Shown piece after piece: positions 45,092 through 53,045 of a stretch of DNA of 64,000 bases. The notes under the pieces were generated by a model that was given only the letters and a program-made list of their open reading frames with translations, did not search any database and was not told where the DNA came from. How positions within the stretch are numbered: the first letter of the stretch is position 1; each line of letters starts with the position of its first letter. Position numbers and translations under genes: made by a program. Source of the stretch: UBA6814 sp040753075 (lineage in GTDB: Bacteria > Desulfobacterota > Desulfovibrionia > Desulfovibrionales > Desulfovibrionaceae). The DNA is taken from NCBI GenBank assembly GCA_040753075.1, contig JBFMHA010000011.1, forward strand, positions 13,290 to 77,289. The letters run 5' to 3'.

Positions 45092-45514
45092 ATGCAGGAC
45101 TTCGAACCCACCATCGTGGCCTTTGTCTGCAACTGGTGCACCTACACCGCCGCCGACCTGGCGGGCACCGCGCGCATGGTGCAGTCACCCAACGTGCGGC
45201 TGGTGCGCATGATGTGCACCGGCATGGTGGACCCCAAGTACGTGCTCAAGGCCCTGCTCTCCGGCGCGGACGCGGTGCTGGTCAGCGGCTGCCACCCCGG
45301 GGACTGCCACTACATCAACGGCAACTACAAGGCCCGCCGCCGCGTCAAGCTGCTCAAGGAGATACTCACCGGGTTCGGCGTGGACGAGCGCCGGCTCAAG
45401 CTCACCTGGGTGGGGGCCAGCGAGGGCAACGAGTTCGCCGAAACGGTCAACCGCATGGTGGCCGAGGTCCGGGAGCTGGGTCCCAGCGACGCCCGCGCCA
45501 TGATGGCCATCTAG
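45092..45514 (+). CDS. mvhD: MvhD-type [2Fe-2S] delta subunit
   Basis: A 140-residue protein that passes electrons between the hydrogenase or dehydrogenase side and HdrA. Characteristic blocks are VAFVCNWCTYTAADLAG, VRLVRMMCTGMVDP, VSGCHPGDCHYINGN and a C-terminal helix; the five Cys match the [2Fe-2S] site of MvhD. It starts 19 bases after hdrA with AAGGAG. No MvhA/MvhG hydrogenase subunits are nearby, so another partner, probably one of the FrhB-like proteins, must deliver electrons. Confidence 0.95.
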   Translation: MQDFEPTIVAFVCNWCTYTAADLAGTARMVQSPNVRLVRMMCTGMVDPKYVLKALLSGADAVLVSGCHPGDCHYINGNYKARRRVKLLKEILTGFGVDERRLKLTWVGASEGNEFAETVNRMVAEVRELGPSDARAMMAI

Positions 45515-45525
45515 GGCGGAGAATC

Positions 45526-45576
45526 ATGGCGCGCCAGATTGGTGCAGACAACTGCGAGATCGCCGGGCTGGGCTGA
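45526..45576 (+). CDS. Possible leader peptide (16 aa)
   Basis: A 16-codon open frame between mvhD and the next gene with a GGCGGAG site before its ATG. It has no similarity I recognise. It may be spurious or have a translational role for the downstream gene, 44 bases away. Confidence 0.2.
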   Translation: MARQIGADNCEIAGLG

Positions 45577-45620
45577 CGGACGCAGCGCGGCGACCGCCAA
45601 CGCGACACGAGGAGAAGCCA

Positions 45621-46769
45621 ATGGCAACCACCGCCAAGCTCGAGGTGCAAAACGGCGACCTGCTCCAGTCGGTGCAGGCCTTCCTGCACATGCTCATGGA
45701 CGACGGGGGCGTCGCCGGGCTGCTCACCCCCCTGCACATGGGGCCGGGCGTGGTCATGCCGGCCCTGGTCAGCGAGCCCGAGCGCCTGAAGCAGGCCGAC
45801 CCCCTGGCCCCGGCCTTCCCGCTCAACGCCGCCCGCATCGCAGCCAGGCTCACCCGCGGCGGTTCGCCCGGCGGGACTCTGGCCGCGGTGCTGCGGCCCT
45901 GCGAGGTGCGGGCCTTCGTGGAGCTGGTCAAGCTCAACCAGGGCAACCTGGAGGACCTGGCCATCGTCAGCCTGGACTGCCTGGGGGCCTACACCAACGC
46001 CGACTACCGCCGCTTCGCCGCAGGACGAGATCCCCGGGAGGCCTCCAACAAGTTCGCCACGCTGGCCCTGGCCGGCCGCAGCCAGGAGCCGGCCGGGCTC
46101 GATCTCGCCAAGGCCTGCCGGGCCTGCGAGCGACCGGTGGCCAACAACGCGGACATCACCGTGGGACTGGTGGGCCTGCGCGGGGGGGGACACCTTCTGG
46201 TGAGCGCCCATACCCCCCGGGGCGAGGCCCTGCTCGCCAAGCTGCGCCTGCCCGACACCGACGAGCCGGCCGGCCGCAAGGACGCCCTGGCCGAGCTGGT
46301 GAACGGCCGGACCGCCTTCCGGGACGAGATGTTCGCCGCCACCCGGGACGCCACCGCGTCCATGCCCAAGCTGGCCGACTACCTGGCCGCCTGCGTGGGC
46401 TGCTACAACTGCCGCGCGGCCTGCCCGGTCTGCTACTGCCGGGAGTGCGTGTTCCTCACCGACGTGTTCGACCACAAGCCCTGGCAGTACCTGGGCTGGG
46501 CCAAGGGCAAGAGCGCCCTGCGCCTGCCCACGGACACGGTGCTCTTTCATCTCACCCGGCTGGCCCACATGAGCCTGTCCTGCGTGGGCTGCGGCCAGTG
46601 CTCCAACGCCTGCCCCAACGACGTTCCGGTGATGGAGCTGTTCCGCACCGTGGCCGCCCGCACCCAGGAGGCCTTCGCCTACGAGCCGGGCCGCAGTCCG
46701 GACGAGCCCATCCCGCTCTCGGTGTTCCAGGCCAAGGAGTTCGCCGAGGTCACGGGCGGAAGGGACTAG
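45621..46769 (+). CDS. FrhB/FdhB-like 4Fe-4S subunit (382 aa)
   Basis: A 382-residue iron-sulfur protein, second FrhB/FdhB-type subunit in the cluster. The middle (GGSPGGTLAAVLRPCEVRAFVEL, DLAIVSLDCLG) is the FrhB/FdhB C-terminal core, and the C-terminal part has CVGCYNCRAACPVCYCREC (about 256-274) and CVGCGQCSNACPNDVP (about 318-333). It would hold two to three 4Fe-4S clusters and couple an external donor to MvhD or HdrA. Ribosome site GAGGAG. The following 258-base gap, with duplicated leader elements, suggests a second transcription or control point before the next gene. Confidence 0.88.
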   Translation: MATTAKLEVQNGDLLQSVQAFLHMLMDDGGVAGLLTPLHMGPGVVMPALVSEPERLKQADPLAPAFPLNAARIAARLTRGGSPGGTLAAVLRPCEVRAFVELVKLNQGNLEDLAIVSLDCLGAYTNADYRRFAAGRDPREASNKFATLALAGRSQEPAGLDLAKACRACERPVANNADITVGLVGLRGGGHLLVSAHTPRGEALLAKLRLPDTDEPAGRKDALAELVNGRTAFRDEMFAATRDATASMPKLADYLAACVGCYNCRAACPVCYCRECVFLTDVFDHKPWQYLGWAKGKSALRLPTDTVLFHLTRLAHMSLSCVGCGQCSNACPNDVPVMELFRTVAARTQEAFAYEPGRSPDEPIPLSVFQAKEFAEVTGGRD

Positions 46770-46776
46770 GATAACA

Positions 46777-47049
46777 ACAGAATATCGTTAGATATTTTGT
46801 AAAAAAAGCACGGCGCGACACCGATGGGACCGCTGGGACGCACTGACAAGCCGTAGCTCCGGAAGCACGAGAGGAGGAGCCGGGCCATGAAGACGACATA
46901 CGCAGCCCCGCAACCGCAAAATATCGTGAGATATTTTGCATAAAGTCCAGACCGGACAAGTGACGGACGCCCAGTGAACACTAGCGCGAGGCATCAGCCC
47001 TGAGCACCCCGAAGGAGGAGCCGGGCCATGAAGACGACATACGCAGCCC
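46777..47049 (+). repeat. Tandemly duplicated leader with palindromes before the double-HdrA gene
   Basis: Two copies of a roughly 140-bp leader. Each begins with an AT-rich palindrome (46777-46800, arms of 10 bp with one mismatch, core AATATC-GTTA-GATATT; and 46916-46939, perfect 10-bp arms around GTGA) and ends with the ribosome site and start region of the gene. A 37-bp identical block (46872-46908 and 47013-47049, offset 141) contains the start codon and first seven codons. The middles have diverged. Confidence 0.85.
46887..46943 (+). pseudogene. Truncated duplicate of the double-HdrA gene start (18 codons)
   Basis: The upstream leader copy has the same AGGAG site, ATG and MKTTYAA codons as the real gene at 47028, then reads into the second palindrome and stops at TAA. 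It may be translated as an 18-residue peptide, MKTTYAAPQPQNIVRYFA, and act as an upstream leader peptide, or be inert. Confidence 0.6.
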
Positions 47050-50000
47050 TGGTGGTGGGAGCCGGCGTGGCCGGGATCCGCGCCGCCCTGGACCTGGCCG
47101 AAACCGGCCAGAAGGTGGCCCTGGTGGACCGCAAGCCGCACCTGGGCGGCCTGCTCTCCCAGCTCGACTACCAGTTCCCCACCAACGCCTGCGGCATGTG
47201 CAAGATGCTGCCCCTCACCGAGCGCGACAGCTCGTCCCAGTTCTGCATGCGCAAGGGGTTGTTCCACAAGAACATCGACATCTACCTCTCCACGGAGCTC
47301 ACCGCCCTGGACGGCGACCCCGGCCAGTTCACCGCCTTCCTGCGCCAGGGCTCCAGCTTCGTGGACCCCACCAAGTGCATCGGCTGCGGAATCTGCTCCT
47401 CGGTCTGCCCGGTGCGGACGCCCAGCGAGTTCAACGCCGGGCTCACCGAAAGGGCCGCGGTGCACCTGCCCGTGCCCCACAACATCCCCAACTCCTACGT
47501 GGTGGACCTGGACCACTGCATCCGCTGCTGGCGCTGCCACGAGGCCTGCCCCACCGAGGCCATCGACTTCAAGTTCGCCCGCCGCTCCACCTTCCACGTG
47601 CTCCTGGCCAGCGCCGAGCCGGGACTGGACGAGGCCATGGCCGAATGGCTCAAGGACCAGCTCTTCCCCTTCGCCGCCGCGGCCACGGCCGAAGAGGCCC
47701 TGGAGCGCATCGCCGGGAACGGGAAGCTCTCCATGCTCCTCCTGGACCTGGACCTGCCCGGCCTGGAGCCGGAACGGTTCATGGCCCGGGCCCTGGAGCT
47801 GCGCCCGGAAATGGAGGTGGTTCTCCTGGCCGGGCCGGAGAAGGCGGACCTGGCGGAAAAGCTGCGCGCCGCCGGCGCCCGGCGGACCCTGGCCAAGCCC
47901 CTGAACCCCAAGACCGCGGCGCCGGCCCTGGACAAGACCTTCCTGCGCGCGGCCTCGGAGCGCCGCCTGGAATTCTCGGTGGCCGCGGTGGTGCTGGCCA
48001 CCGGGTTCGAGACCTACACCCCCTGCCCCGAATCCTTCGGCGCGGACACCCTCGGCTACAAGGTCCTGCCCGGGGTGGTCACCTCGGTGGAGTTCGAGCG
48101 CATGCTCTCGGGCAGCGGCCCGGGCCGGGACCGGCTGGCCCGCCCCGGCGACGGCAAGCCCCTGCGCCGCATCGCCTGGCTGCAGTGCGTAGGCTCCCGG
48201 GACATCGCCAAGGGCGCGGACTACTGCTCGTCGGTGTGCTGCATGATCTCGGTCAAGGAGGCCCTGCTCGCCCGCAAGATGCTGCGGGACGAAAACGGCG
48301 AGCCCGCCTCGGCCACCATCTTCTGCATGGACCTGCGCGCCTTCGGCCGGGACTACCAGAGCTACTGCGACCAGGCCGTGGAGGAAGGCGGGGTGCGCTT
48401 CCTGCGCAGCCGCATCCACACCGCCATGCCCTCCCCCGACGACCCCGGCGCCCTGCGCCTGCGCTACATGGACGACGCCGGCCAGTGCATCGAGGAGGAC
48501 GTGGACCTGCTGGTCCTGGCCGTGGGCGCTCGCCCGCCCAAGGATCTGCCGGCCCTGGCCCGGGCCGCCCAGGTGGACCTGAACGACTACGGCTTCCTGC
48601 GCACCCGGCACTTCGACCCCTCGCGCACCACCCGGCTGGGGGTGTTCGCCGCGGGCTCGGCCGGCGCGCCCCGGGACATCGCAGAATCCCTCATCACGGC
48701 CGGGGCAGCCGCCATGGAGGCCTCGCGCCTCATCAACATCTACGCCCCGCTCAAGGAGAAGGTGGCCGAGCCCGAACCCGAGTACCGGGACGTGGGCCGG
48801 GAGGCCCCCCGGATCCTGGTGGCCCTGTGCACCTCCTGCCCGGTGCTGGAGTCCGCGGTGGACATGGACGCCCTGGTGGCCCGGATCGAGGCCCAGCCCG
48901 CGGTGGTCCACGTGGCCCGCATCGACGCCGGATGCACGACCCCGGGCTGGGAGAAGATCGCCGAACTGGCCGGGGAGAAGCGGCCCAACCGCATCCTGCT
49001 CGGGGCCTGCATGCCCTACGCCTACGTGCCCCGGCTGCGGGAGCTGGGCGCAACCCTGGGCCTGAACCCGGCGTTCATGGACGTGGCCGACATCTACACC
49101 CCGGCCATGTCCGCGGCCCGGGACGCCGCCCCGGAGGGGGACGCTCCGCAGCACGACACGGCGCTGGGCCGGGAGGTCTTCGCCACCCTGAACATGGCCC
49201 TGGCCCGGCTGGTGCGGGCCGACGCCTCGCGCCGGCCCTTCGCGGCCCCTGTCTACCGCCAGGCCCTGGTGGTGGGCGGCGGGCTGGCCGGCATGACCGC
49301 GGCGGTGGGCATCGCGGACCACGGCTACCCGGTGACCCTGGTGGAGAGCGAGGAGGCCCTGGGCGGCCAGGCCATCCGCCTGCGCGCCACCCTGGAGGGC
49401 CGCGACCCGCAGCGCTACATGCAGGACCTGGTGGAGCAGGTGGAGAAGCACCCCAACATCACCGTGCGCAAGAACGCCCGGGTGGTGCTCAGCATGGGCC
49501 GGGCCGGGGCGTTCAGCACCGTTCTCTACGGCCGGGACGGGGTCTTCACCGTGGAGCACGGGGCCACGGTGCTGGCCACCGGCGGGCGGGAGGCCAAGGT
49601 CTACGACTACGGCTTCCGGGTCCATCCCGCCACCCTCACCCAGCGCGAACTCGAGGACCGCCTGGCCAGCGGCGCCCTGGACGCCGGGGCCCTCGCCTCG
49701 GTGGCCATGATCCAGTGCTGGCGCTCCCGGGAGGAAGGCCGCAACTACTGCAGCCGCATCTGCTGCGCCGGCGCGCTCAAGAACCTGCACACGCTCCTGC
49801 GCAAGAACCCCGCCATCAAGGTCTACGTGTTCTACCGGGACATCATGAGCTACGGTTTCATGGAGCATTTCTACACCGAGGCCCGCCGCCTGGGCGCCCT
49901 GTTCATCCGCTACGACCTGGAGAACCGGCCCCGGGTGGCGTTCGAGAACGGCCGGCCGGTGATCACCGCCTTCGACCCGGTGCTGGGCGAGGAGTTGCAG

Positions 50001-50507
50001 ATCCGGCCTGACCTGCTGGCCCTGTCCGGCGGGGTGGAGCCCAACGAGGTGGAGGAGCTGGCCGAGCAGTTCGGGGTTCCGCTCACCGAGGACGGTTTCT
50101 ACCGCGAGGCCGAACCCAAGTGGCGGCCGGTGGACTTCCTCAAGTACGGGGTGTTCATGGCCGGACTGGCCCGGGCCCCGGGAAACATGGGCGAACATGC
50201 GGCCTCGGCCAAGGCCGCGGCCCAGCGCGCCCTGCGCATCCTGTCCGGGGAGCGCCTGGACGCGGGCAACGTGGTGGCCGAGGTGCGCCACTCCCTGTGC
50301 TCCCTGTGCGGCCGCTGCATCGACGTGTGCCCCTACGGGGCCAGGCGCATGAACCTGGAGGAGGACCGCATCGAGGTGGACGCCATCCTCTGCCAGGGCT
50401 GCGGCTCCTGCACCGCGGTCTGCCCCAACAGCGCCAGCGTGCTCCGGGGGTTCGACGACGCCCAGGTCATGGGCTCCATTGACGCCGCCCTGGAGGAGTT
50501 GGCCTGA
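47028..50507 (+). CDS. Double HdrA with embedded receiver-like domain (1159 aa)
   Basis: Two HdrA-like flavoprotein modules in one chain. Module 1: FAD motif (VVGAGVAGIRA), TNACGMCKMLP cysteine block, 4Fe-4S motifs CIGCGICSSVCP (about 117) and CIRCWRCHEACP (about 164). Then, inserted before the rest of the FAD domain, a CheY-like segment (about 187-305) with phosphoacceptor-like Asp240 in LLLDLDLPG and Lys290 in LAKPL, but with SAE instead of the acidic pair. Module 2: FAD motif VVGGGLAGMTAA (about 750), then C-terminal CSLCGRCIDVCP (about 1091) and CQGCGSCTAVCP (about 1121). Start is set by the second leader copy with AAGGAGGAG. Confidence 0.9.
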   Translation: MKTTYAALVVGAGVAGIRAALDLAETGQKVALVDRKPHLGGLLSQLDYQFPTNACGMCKMLPLTERDSSSQFCMRKGLFHKNIDIYLSTELTALDGDPGQFTAFLRQGSSFVDPTKCIGCGICSSVCPVRTPSEFNAGLTERAAVHLPVPHNIPNSYVVDLDHCIRCWRCHEACPTEAIDFKFARRSTFHVLLASAEPGLDEAMAEWLKDQLFPFAAAATAEEALERIAGNGKLSMLLLDLDLPGLEPERFMARALELRPEMEVVLLAGPEKADLAEKLRAAGARRTLAKPLNPKTAAPALDKTFLRAASERRLEFSVAAVVLATGFETYTPCPESFGADTLGYKVLPGVVTSVEFERMLSGSGPGRDRLARPGDGKPLRRIAWLQCVGSRDIAKGADYCSSVCCMISVKEALLARKMLRDENGEPASATIFCMDLRAFGRDYQSYCDQAVEEGGVRFLRSRIHTAMPSPDDPGALRLRYMDDAGQCIEEDVDLLVLAVGARPPKDLPALARAAQVDLNDYGFLRTRHFDPSRTTRLGVFAAGSAGAPRDIAESLITAGAAAMEASRLINIYAPLKEKVAEPEPEYRDVGREAPRILVALCTSCPVLESAVDMDALVARIEAQPAVVHVARIDAGCTTPGWEKIAELAGEKRPNRILLGACMPYAYVPRLRELGATLGLNPAFMDVADIYTPAMSAARDAAPEGDAPQHDTALGREVFATLNMALARLVRADASRRPFAAPVYRQALVVGGGLAGMTAAVGIADHGYPVTLVESEEALGGQAIRLRATLEGRDPQRYMQDLVEQVEKHPNITVRKNARVVLSMGRAGAFSTVLYGRDGVFTVEHGATVLATGGREAKVYDYGFRVHPATLTQRELEDRLASGALDAGALASVAMIQCWRSREEGRNYCSRICCAGALKNLHTLLRKNPAIKVYVFYRDIMSYGFMEHFYTEARRLGALFIRYDLENRPRVAFENGRPVITAFDPVLGEELQIRPDLLALSGGVEPNEVEELAEQFGVPLTEDGFYREAEPKWRPVDFLKYGVFMAGLARAPGNMGEHAASAKAAAQRALRILSGERLDAGNVVAEVRHSLCSLCGRCIDVCPYGARRMNLEEDRIEVDAILCQGCGSCTAVCPNSASVLRGFDDAQVMGSIDAALEELA

Positions 50508-50554
50508 CCGGCCGGCCCGGACCGCCCGGACCGCCAGGACTGCAAGGAGGAACC

Positions 50555-51130
50555 ATGCGAGCCGAAACCAACCAGCCCACCACCCTCGGCCGGACCCTGC
50601 CCGGCCTGCCCGATCCCCTGGACGAGGTCCGGGAGATGGTCCGGGCCTGCATGCAGTGCGGGACCTGCACCGCCTCCTGCCCCAACGCCGCGTCCATGGA
50701 CCTGACCCCGCGCCAGATGTGGCGGTCCCTGCTCTTCGGGTTCACGGACGAGGTGCTGGCGAGCAAGACCTTCTGGATGTGCTCGGCCTGCTACTCCTGC
50801 ACCCTGCGCTGCCCGCGGGGCCTGCCCCTGACCCAGGCCATGGCCGCGCTCAAGCGGAGCGCCGCGGCGCACGGGCCGGATGCGGCCAGGCGCAAGGCGA
50901 TCTTCTACCGGGCCTTCATCGACAACGTGCACAAGTACGGACGGGTGCAGGAGATGGACCTCATGCTCCACTTCTTCATGGCCATGCGCGACCCGCTGCT
51001 GCCCCTGCGCTTCACCCCGGTGGGCATGAAGCTCCTGGCCAAGGGCAAGCTGCACGTCCCCTCGGGCCAGCACAAGGGGGTCCTGGACGACCTCTTCAAC
51101 CGGGTCCGGGAACTGGAGGGCAACCCATGA
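50555..51130 (+). CDS. hdrC: HdrC-like 4Fe-4S subunit
   Basis: A 191-residue protein with two 4Fe-4S motifs, CMQCGTCTASCPNA (about 33-46) and CSACYSCTLRCPRG (about 75-88), followed by a helical HdrC tail. It passes electrons from HdrA to the HdrB active site. AAGGAGG precedes the ATG. Its stop overlaps the hdrB start in ATGA, so HdrC and HdrB are made together. Confidence 0.95.
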   Translation: MRAETNQPTTLGRTLPGLPDPLDEVREMVRACMQCGTCTASCPNAASMDLTPRQMWRSLLFGFTDEVLASKTFWMCSACYSCTLRCPRGLPLTQAMAALKRSAAAHGPDAARRKAIFYRAFIDNVHKYGRVQEMDLMLHFFMAMRDPLLPLRFTPVGMKLLAKGKLHVPSGQHKGVLDDLFNRVRELEGNP

Positions 51131-52083
51131 GCTACGCCTATTATCCCGGCTGCTCCCTCACCGAGAGCGCCCAGGAGTACGACGTGTCCACCCGGCTGGT
51201 GTTCGAGCGGCTCTGCCTGGGCCTGAACGAGATCACGGACTGGACCTGCTGCGGGGCCGGGGCGGTGGATGCGGTGAGCGGGCTGCTGGCCATGGCCCTG
51301 CCCGCGCGCAACCTGGGCCTGGCCGCGAAGCAGTACCCGGGCCAGGACCTGCTGGCCCCCTGCAGCGCCTGCTACCTGAACCACCTGCGGGTGCAGCGGG
51401 AGACCGCCGGGGACAAGAAGCTCGCGGACCGGGTGAACCAGGCCATCGCCGGAGAGGATCTGGCCCTGGACCCCGCGGTCCGGGTCCGCCACCTGCTGGA
51501 CGTGCTGGTGAACGACGCGGGGCCGGAACGCATCGCCCAGGCCGTGCTCATGCCCCTGGAGGGGATCGCCGTGGCCCCCTACTACGGCTGCCAGGCCCTG
51601 CGGCCCTATCCGGTGTTCGACGACCCGGAGCGGCCGACCAGCATGGACCGCATCCTCGCGGCCCTGGGGGCCACGGCGCTCGACTGGGACAAGGCCGCGG
51701 TCTGCTGCGGGGCCTCCCTCATGGCCACGGACCAGGAGACCGCCCTGCGCGCCGTGGCCGGGATCCTCTCGGCCGCGGGGGAGGCGGATTGCGTGGCCAC
51801 GGTCTGCCCGCTCTGCCAGATGAACCTGGAGGCCTACCAGAAGCAGGCCCTGCGCGTGAACGACCAGGCCCGGGCCGTGGCCGTGGTCTACCTGCCCCAG
51901 CTCATGGGCCTGGCCATGGGCATGGGAACCGAGGATGTGCTCCTGTCCAAGAACCTGGCGCTCACCGACCGGCTGAGCGCAGCCCTGGACAGGAACAGCC
52001 GGCAAGCCAATGTCGTGCGCTTCCGGTCGAACAACCACAACAGGAGGGTGTCGCCATGTTCAAGGACATCATCATCGCGGTGA
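51127..52083 (+). CDS. hdrB: HdrB-like catalytic subunit with two CCG domains
   Basis: A 318-residue protein with two cysteine-rich CCG domains: Cys9 in YYPGCSL, DWTCCGAG and PCSACYLN; then YYGCQALRP, VCCGASLM and CPLCQMNL. Both sets hold the noncubane 4Fe-4S clusters that split disulfides in methanogen HdrB. In an organism of this type the substrate would be a protein or low-molecular disulfide (DsrC-like or other) rather than CoM-S-S-CoB. The last nine codons overlap the start of the usp gene by 28 bases. Confidence 0.93.
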   Translation: MSYAYYPGCSLTESAQEYDVSTRLVFERLCLGLNEITDWTCCGAGAVDAVSGLLAMALPARNLGLAAKQYPGQDLLAPCSACYLNHLRVQRETAGDKKLADRVNQAIAGEDLALDPAVRVRHLLDVLVNDAGPERIAQAVLMPLEGIAVAPYYGCQALRPYPVFDDPERPTSMDRILAALGATALDWDKAAVCCGASLMATDQETALRAVAGILSAAGEADCVATVCPLCQMNLEAYQKQALRVNDQARAVAVVYLPQLMGLAMGMGTEDVLLSKNLALTDRLSAALDRNSRQANVVRFRSNNHNRRVSPCSRTSSSR

Positions 52084-52991
52084 CGCCGTCGGAAGTCTGC
52101 GACTGTGCCGCGGACACGGCCTTCGGCTTCGCCCAGCGCTTCGAGGCCAAGTTGAACCTGGTCCATGTGGTGGGCCTGAGTCAGGGCTGGGGGCACATGG
52201 AGCACCTGGCCGCCGACGGCACCACCGAACGCATCGGCAAGGAGATCGAGGAGTTCTACAAGGACAAGCTCAAGGGCGTCGCCAACTACAAGATCTCCGT
52301 AGTGCCCGGCATCGCGCACAACGAGATCCTGCGCGTCGCCCGCCACGACAACGCGGACCTCATCATCATGGGGCCGCACACCAAGGAGTACGAGGAGCGC
52401 CGCTCCAAGATGTGGGGCATGGCGGGCTCGACCCTGGAGCGCGTGTCCCAGAAGGCCCGCTGCCCGGTGATGATCGTCACCAAGCAGACCCCCTACGGCG
52501 AGCAGACCTTCAAGAACCTGGTGGTGGCCACCGACTTCTCCGAGCAGTCCGAGTGCGCGGTGGGCTACGGCGCGCAGATGGCGCGGCACTACAAGTCCAC
52601 CCTCACCATCTTCCACTGCATCGAGGAGAGCGACCTGTCCCAGCCCGAGTTCATCCGCCGCGCCGAGGCCGCCAAGGAGCGCATGCGCACCCAGTTCGAG
52701 CCGCTCATCCGCGGGCTGAAGACCGTTGAGTTCGAGTGCTTCGAGGGCAAGCCGGCCATGGAGATCCTCAAGCTCAGCCGGATGCGCCAGGCGAGCCTGG
52801 TGCTCATGGCCCACCACTCGCAGGAGAAGGACCCCGAGAAGGCCTACCTGGGCTCGGTGGTGGCCCAGGTGGCGCTCAACGCCACCTGCCCCACCATGAG
52901 CATCAACCGCCACTTCGACCTTCGCTGCGGCATGATGTACGACCAAAGCGGGGGGGTGACGGGGAAGGAAACAACGGCCGCGACGGCCTGA
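52056..52991 (+). CDS. Tandem universal stress protein (UspA) domains
   Basis: A 311-residue protein of two Usp folds (about 1-150 and 155-290). The first has LIIMGPHTKEYEERRSKMWGMAGSTLERV, near the ATP-binding G-2x-G-9x-G-S/T pattern; the second (LVLMAHHSQEKDP, LGSVVAQVAL) is less typical, so nucleotide binding may be limited to one half. AGGAGG precedes the ATG, which lies inside the end of hdrB, an unusual 28-base overlap that implies coupled translation. A Usp partner in an electron-transfer operon suggests regulation by ATP or stress state. Confidence 0.9.
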   Translation: MFKDIIIAVTPSEVCDCAADTAFGFAQRFEAKLNLVHVVGLSQGWGHMEHLAADGTTERIGKEIEEFYKDKLKGVANYKISVVPGIAHNEILRVARHDNADLIIMGPHTKEYEERRSKMWGMAGSTLERVSQKARCPVMIVTKQTPYGEQTFKNLVVATDFSEQSECAVGYGAQMARHYKSTLTIFHCIEESDLSQPEFIRRAEAAKERMRTQFEPLIRGLKTVEFECFEGKPAMEILKLSRMRQASLVLMAHHSQEKDPEKAYLGSVVAQVALNATCPTMSINRHFDLRCGMMYDQSGGVTGKETTAATA

Positions 52992-53002
52992 AACGAACCA
53001 AA

Positions 53003-53030
53003 GCCCGGCCGGGAGTGATCCCGGCCGGGC
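53003..53030 (+). other. Intercistronic hairpin before the HdrD-like gene
   Basis: A 12-bp perfect GC stem with GTGA loop between usp and the next gene and no T tract. It is more likely an mRNA stabiliser or partial attenuator than a full terminator, so the HdrD-like gene may be expressed at a different level. Confidence 0.6.
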
Positions 53031-53045
53031 CCGAAGGGGCGAGCC

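Noticed and set aside
43006..52083. Selenocysteine (in-frame TGA) in the HdrA or HdrB genes
   Set aside because: All Cys positions are ordinary cysteine codons; no internal TGA is found.
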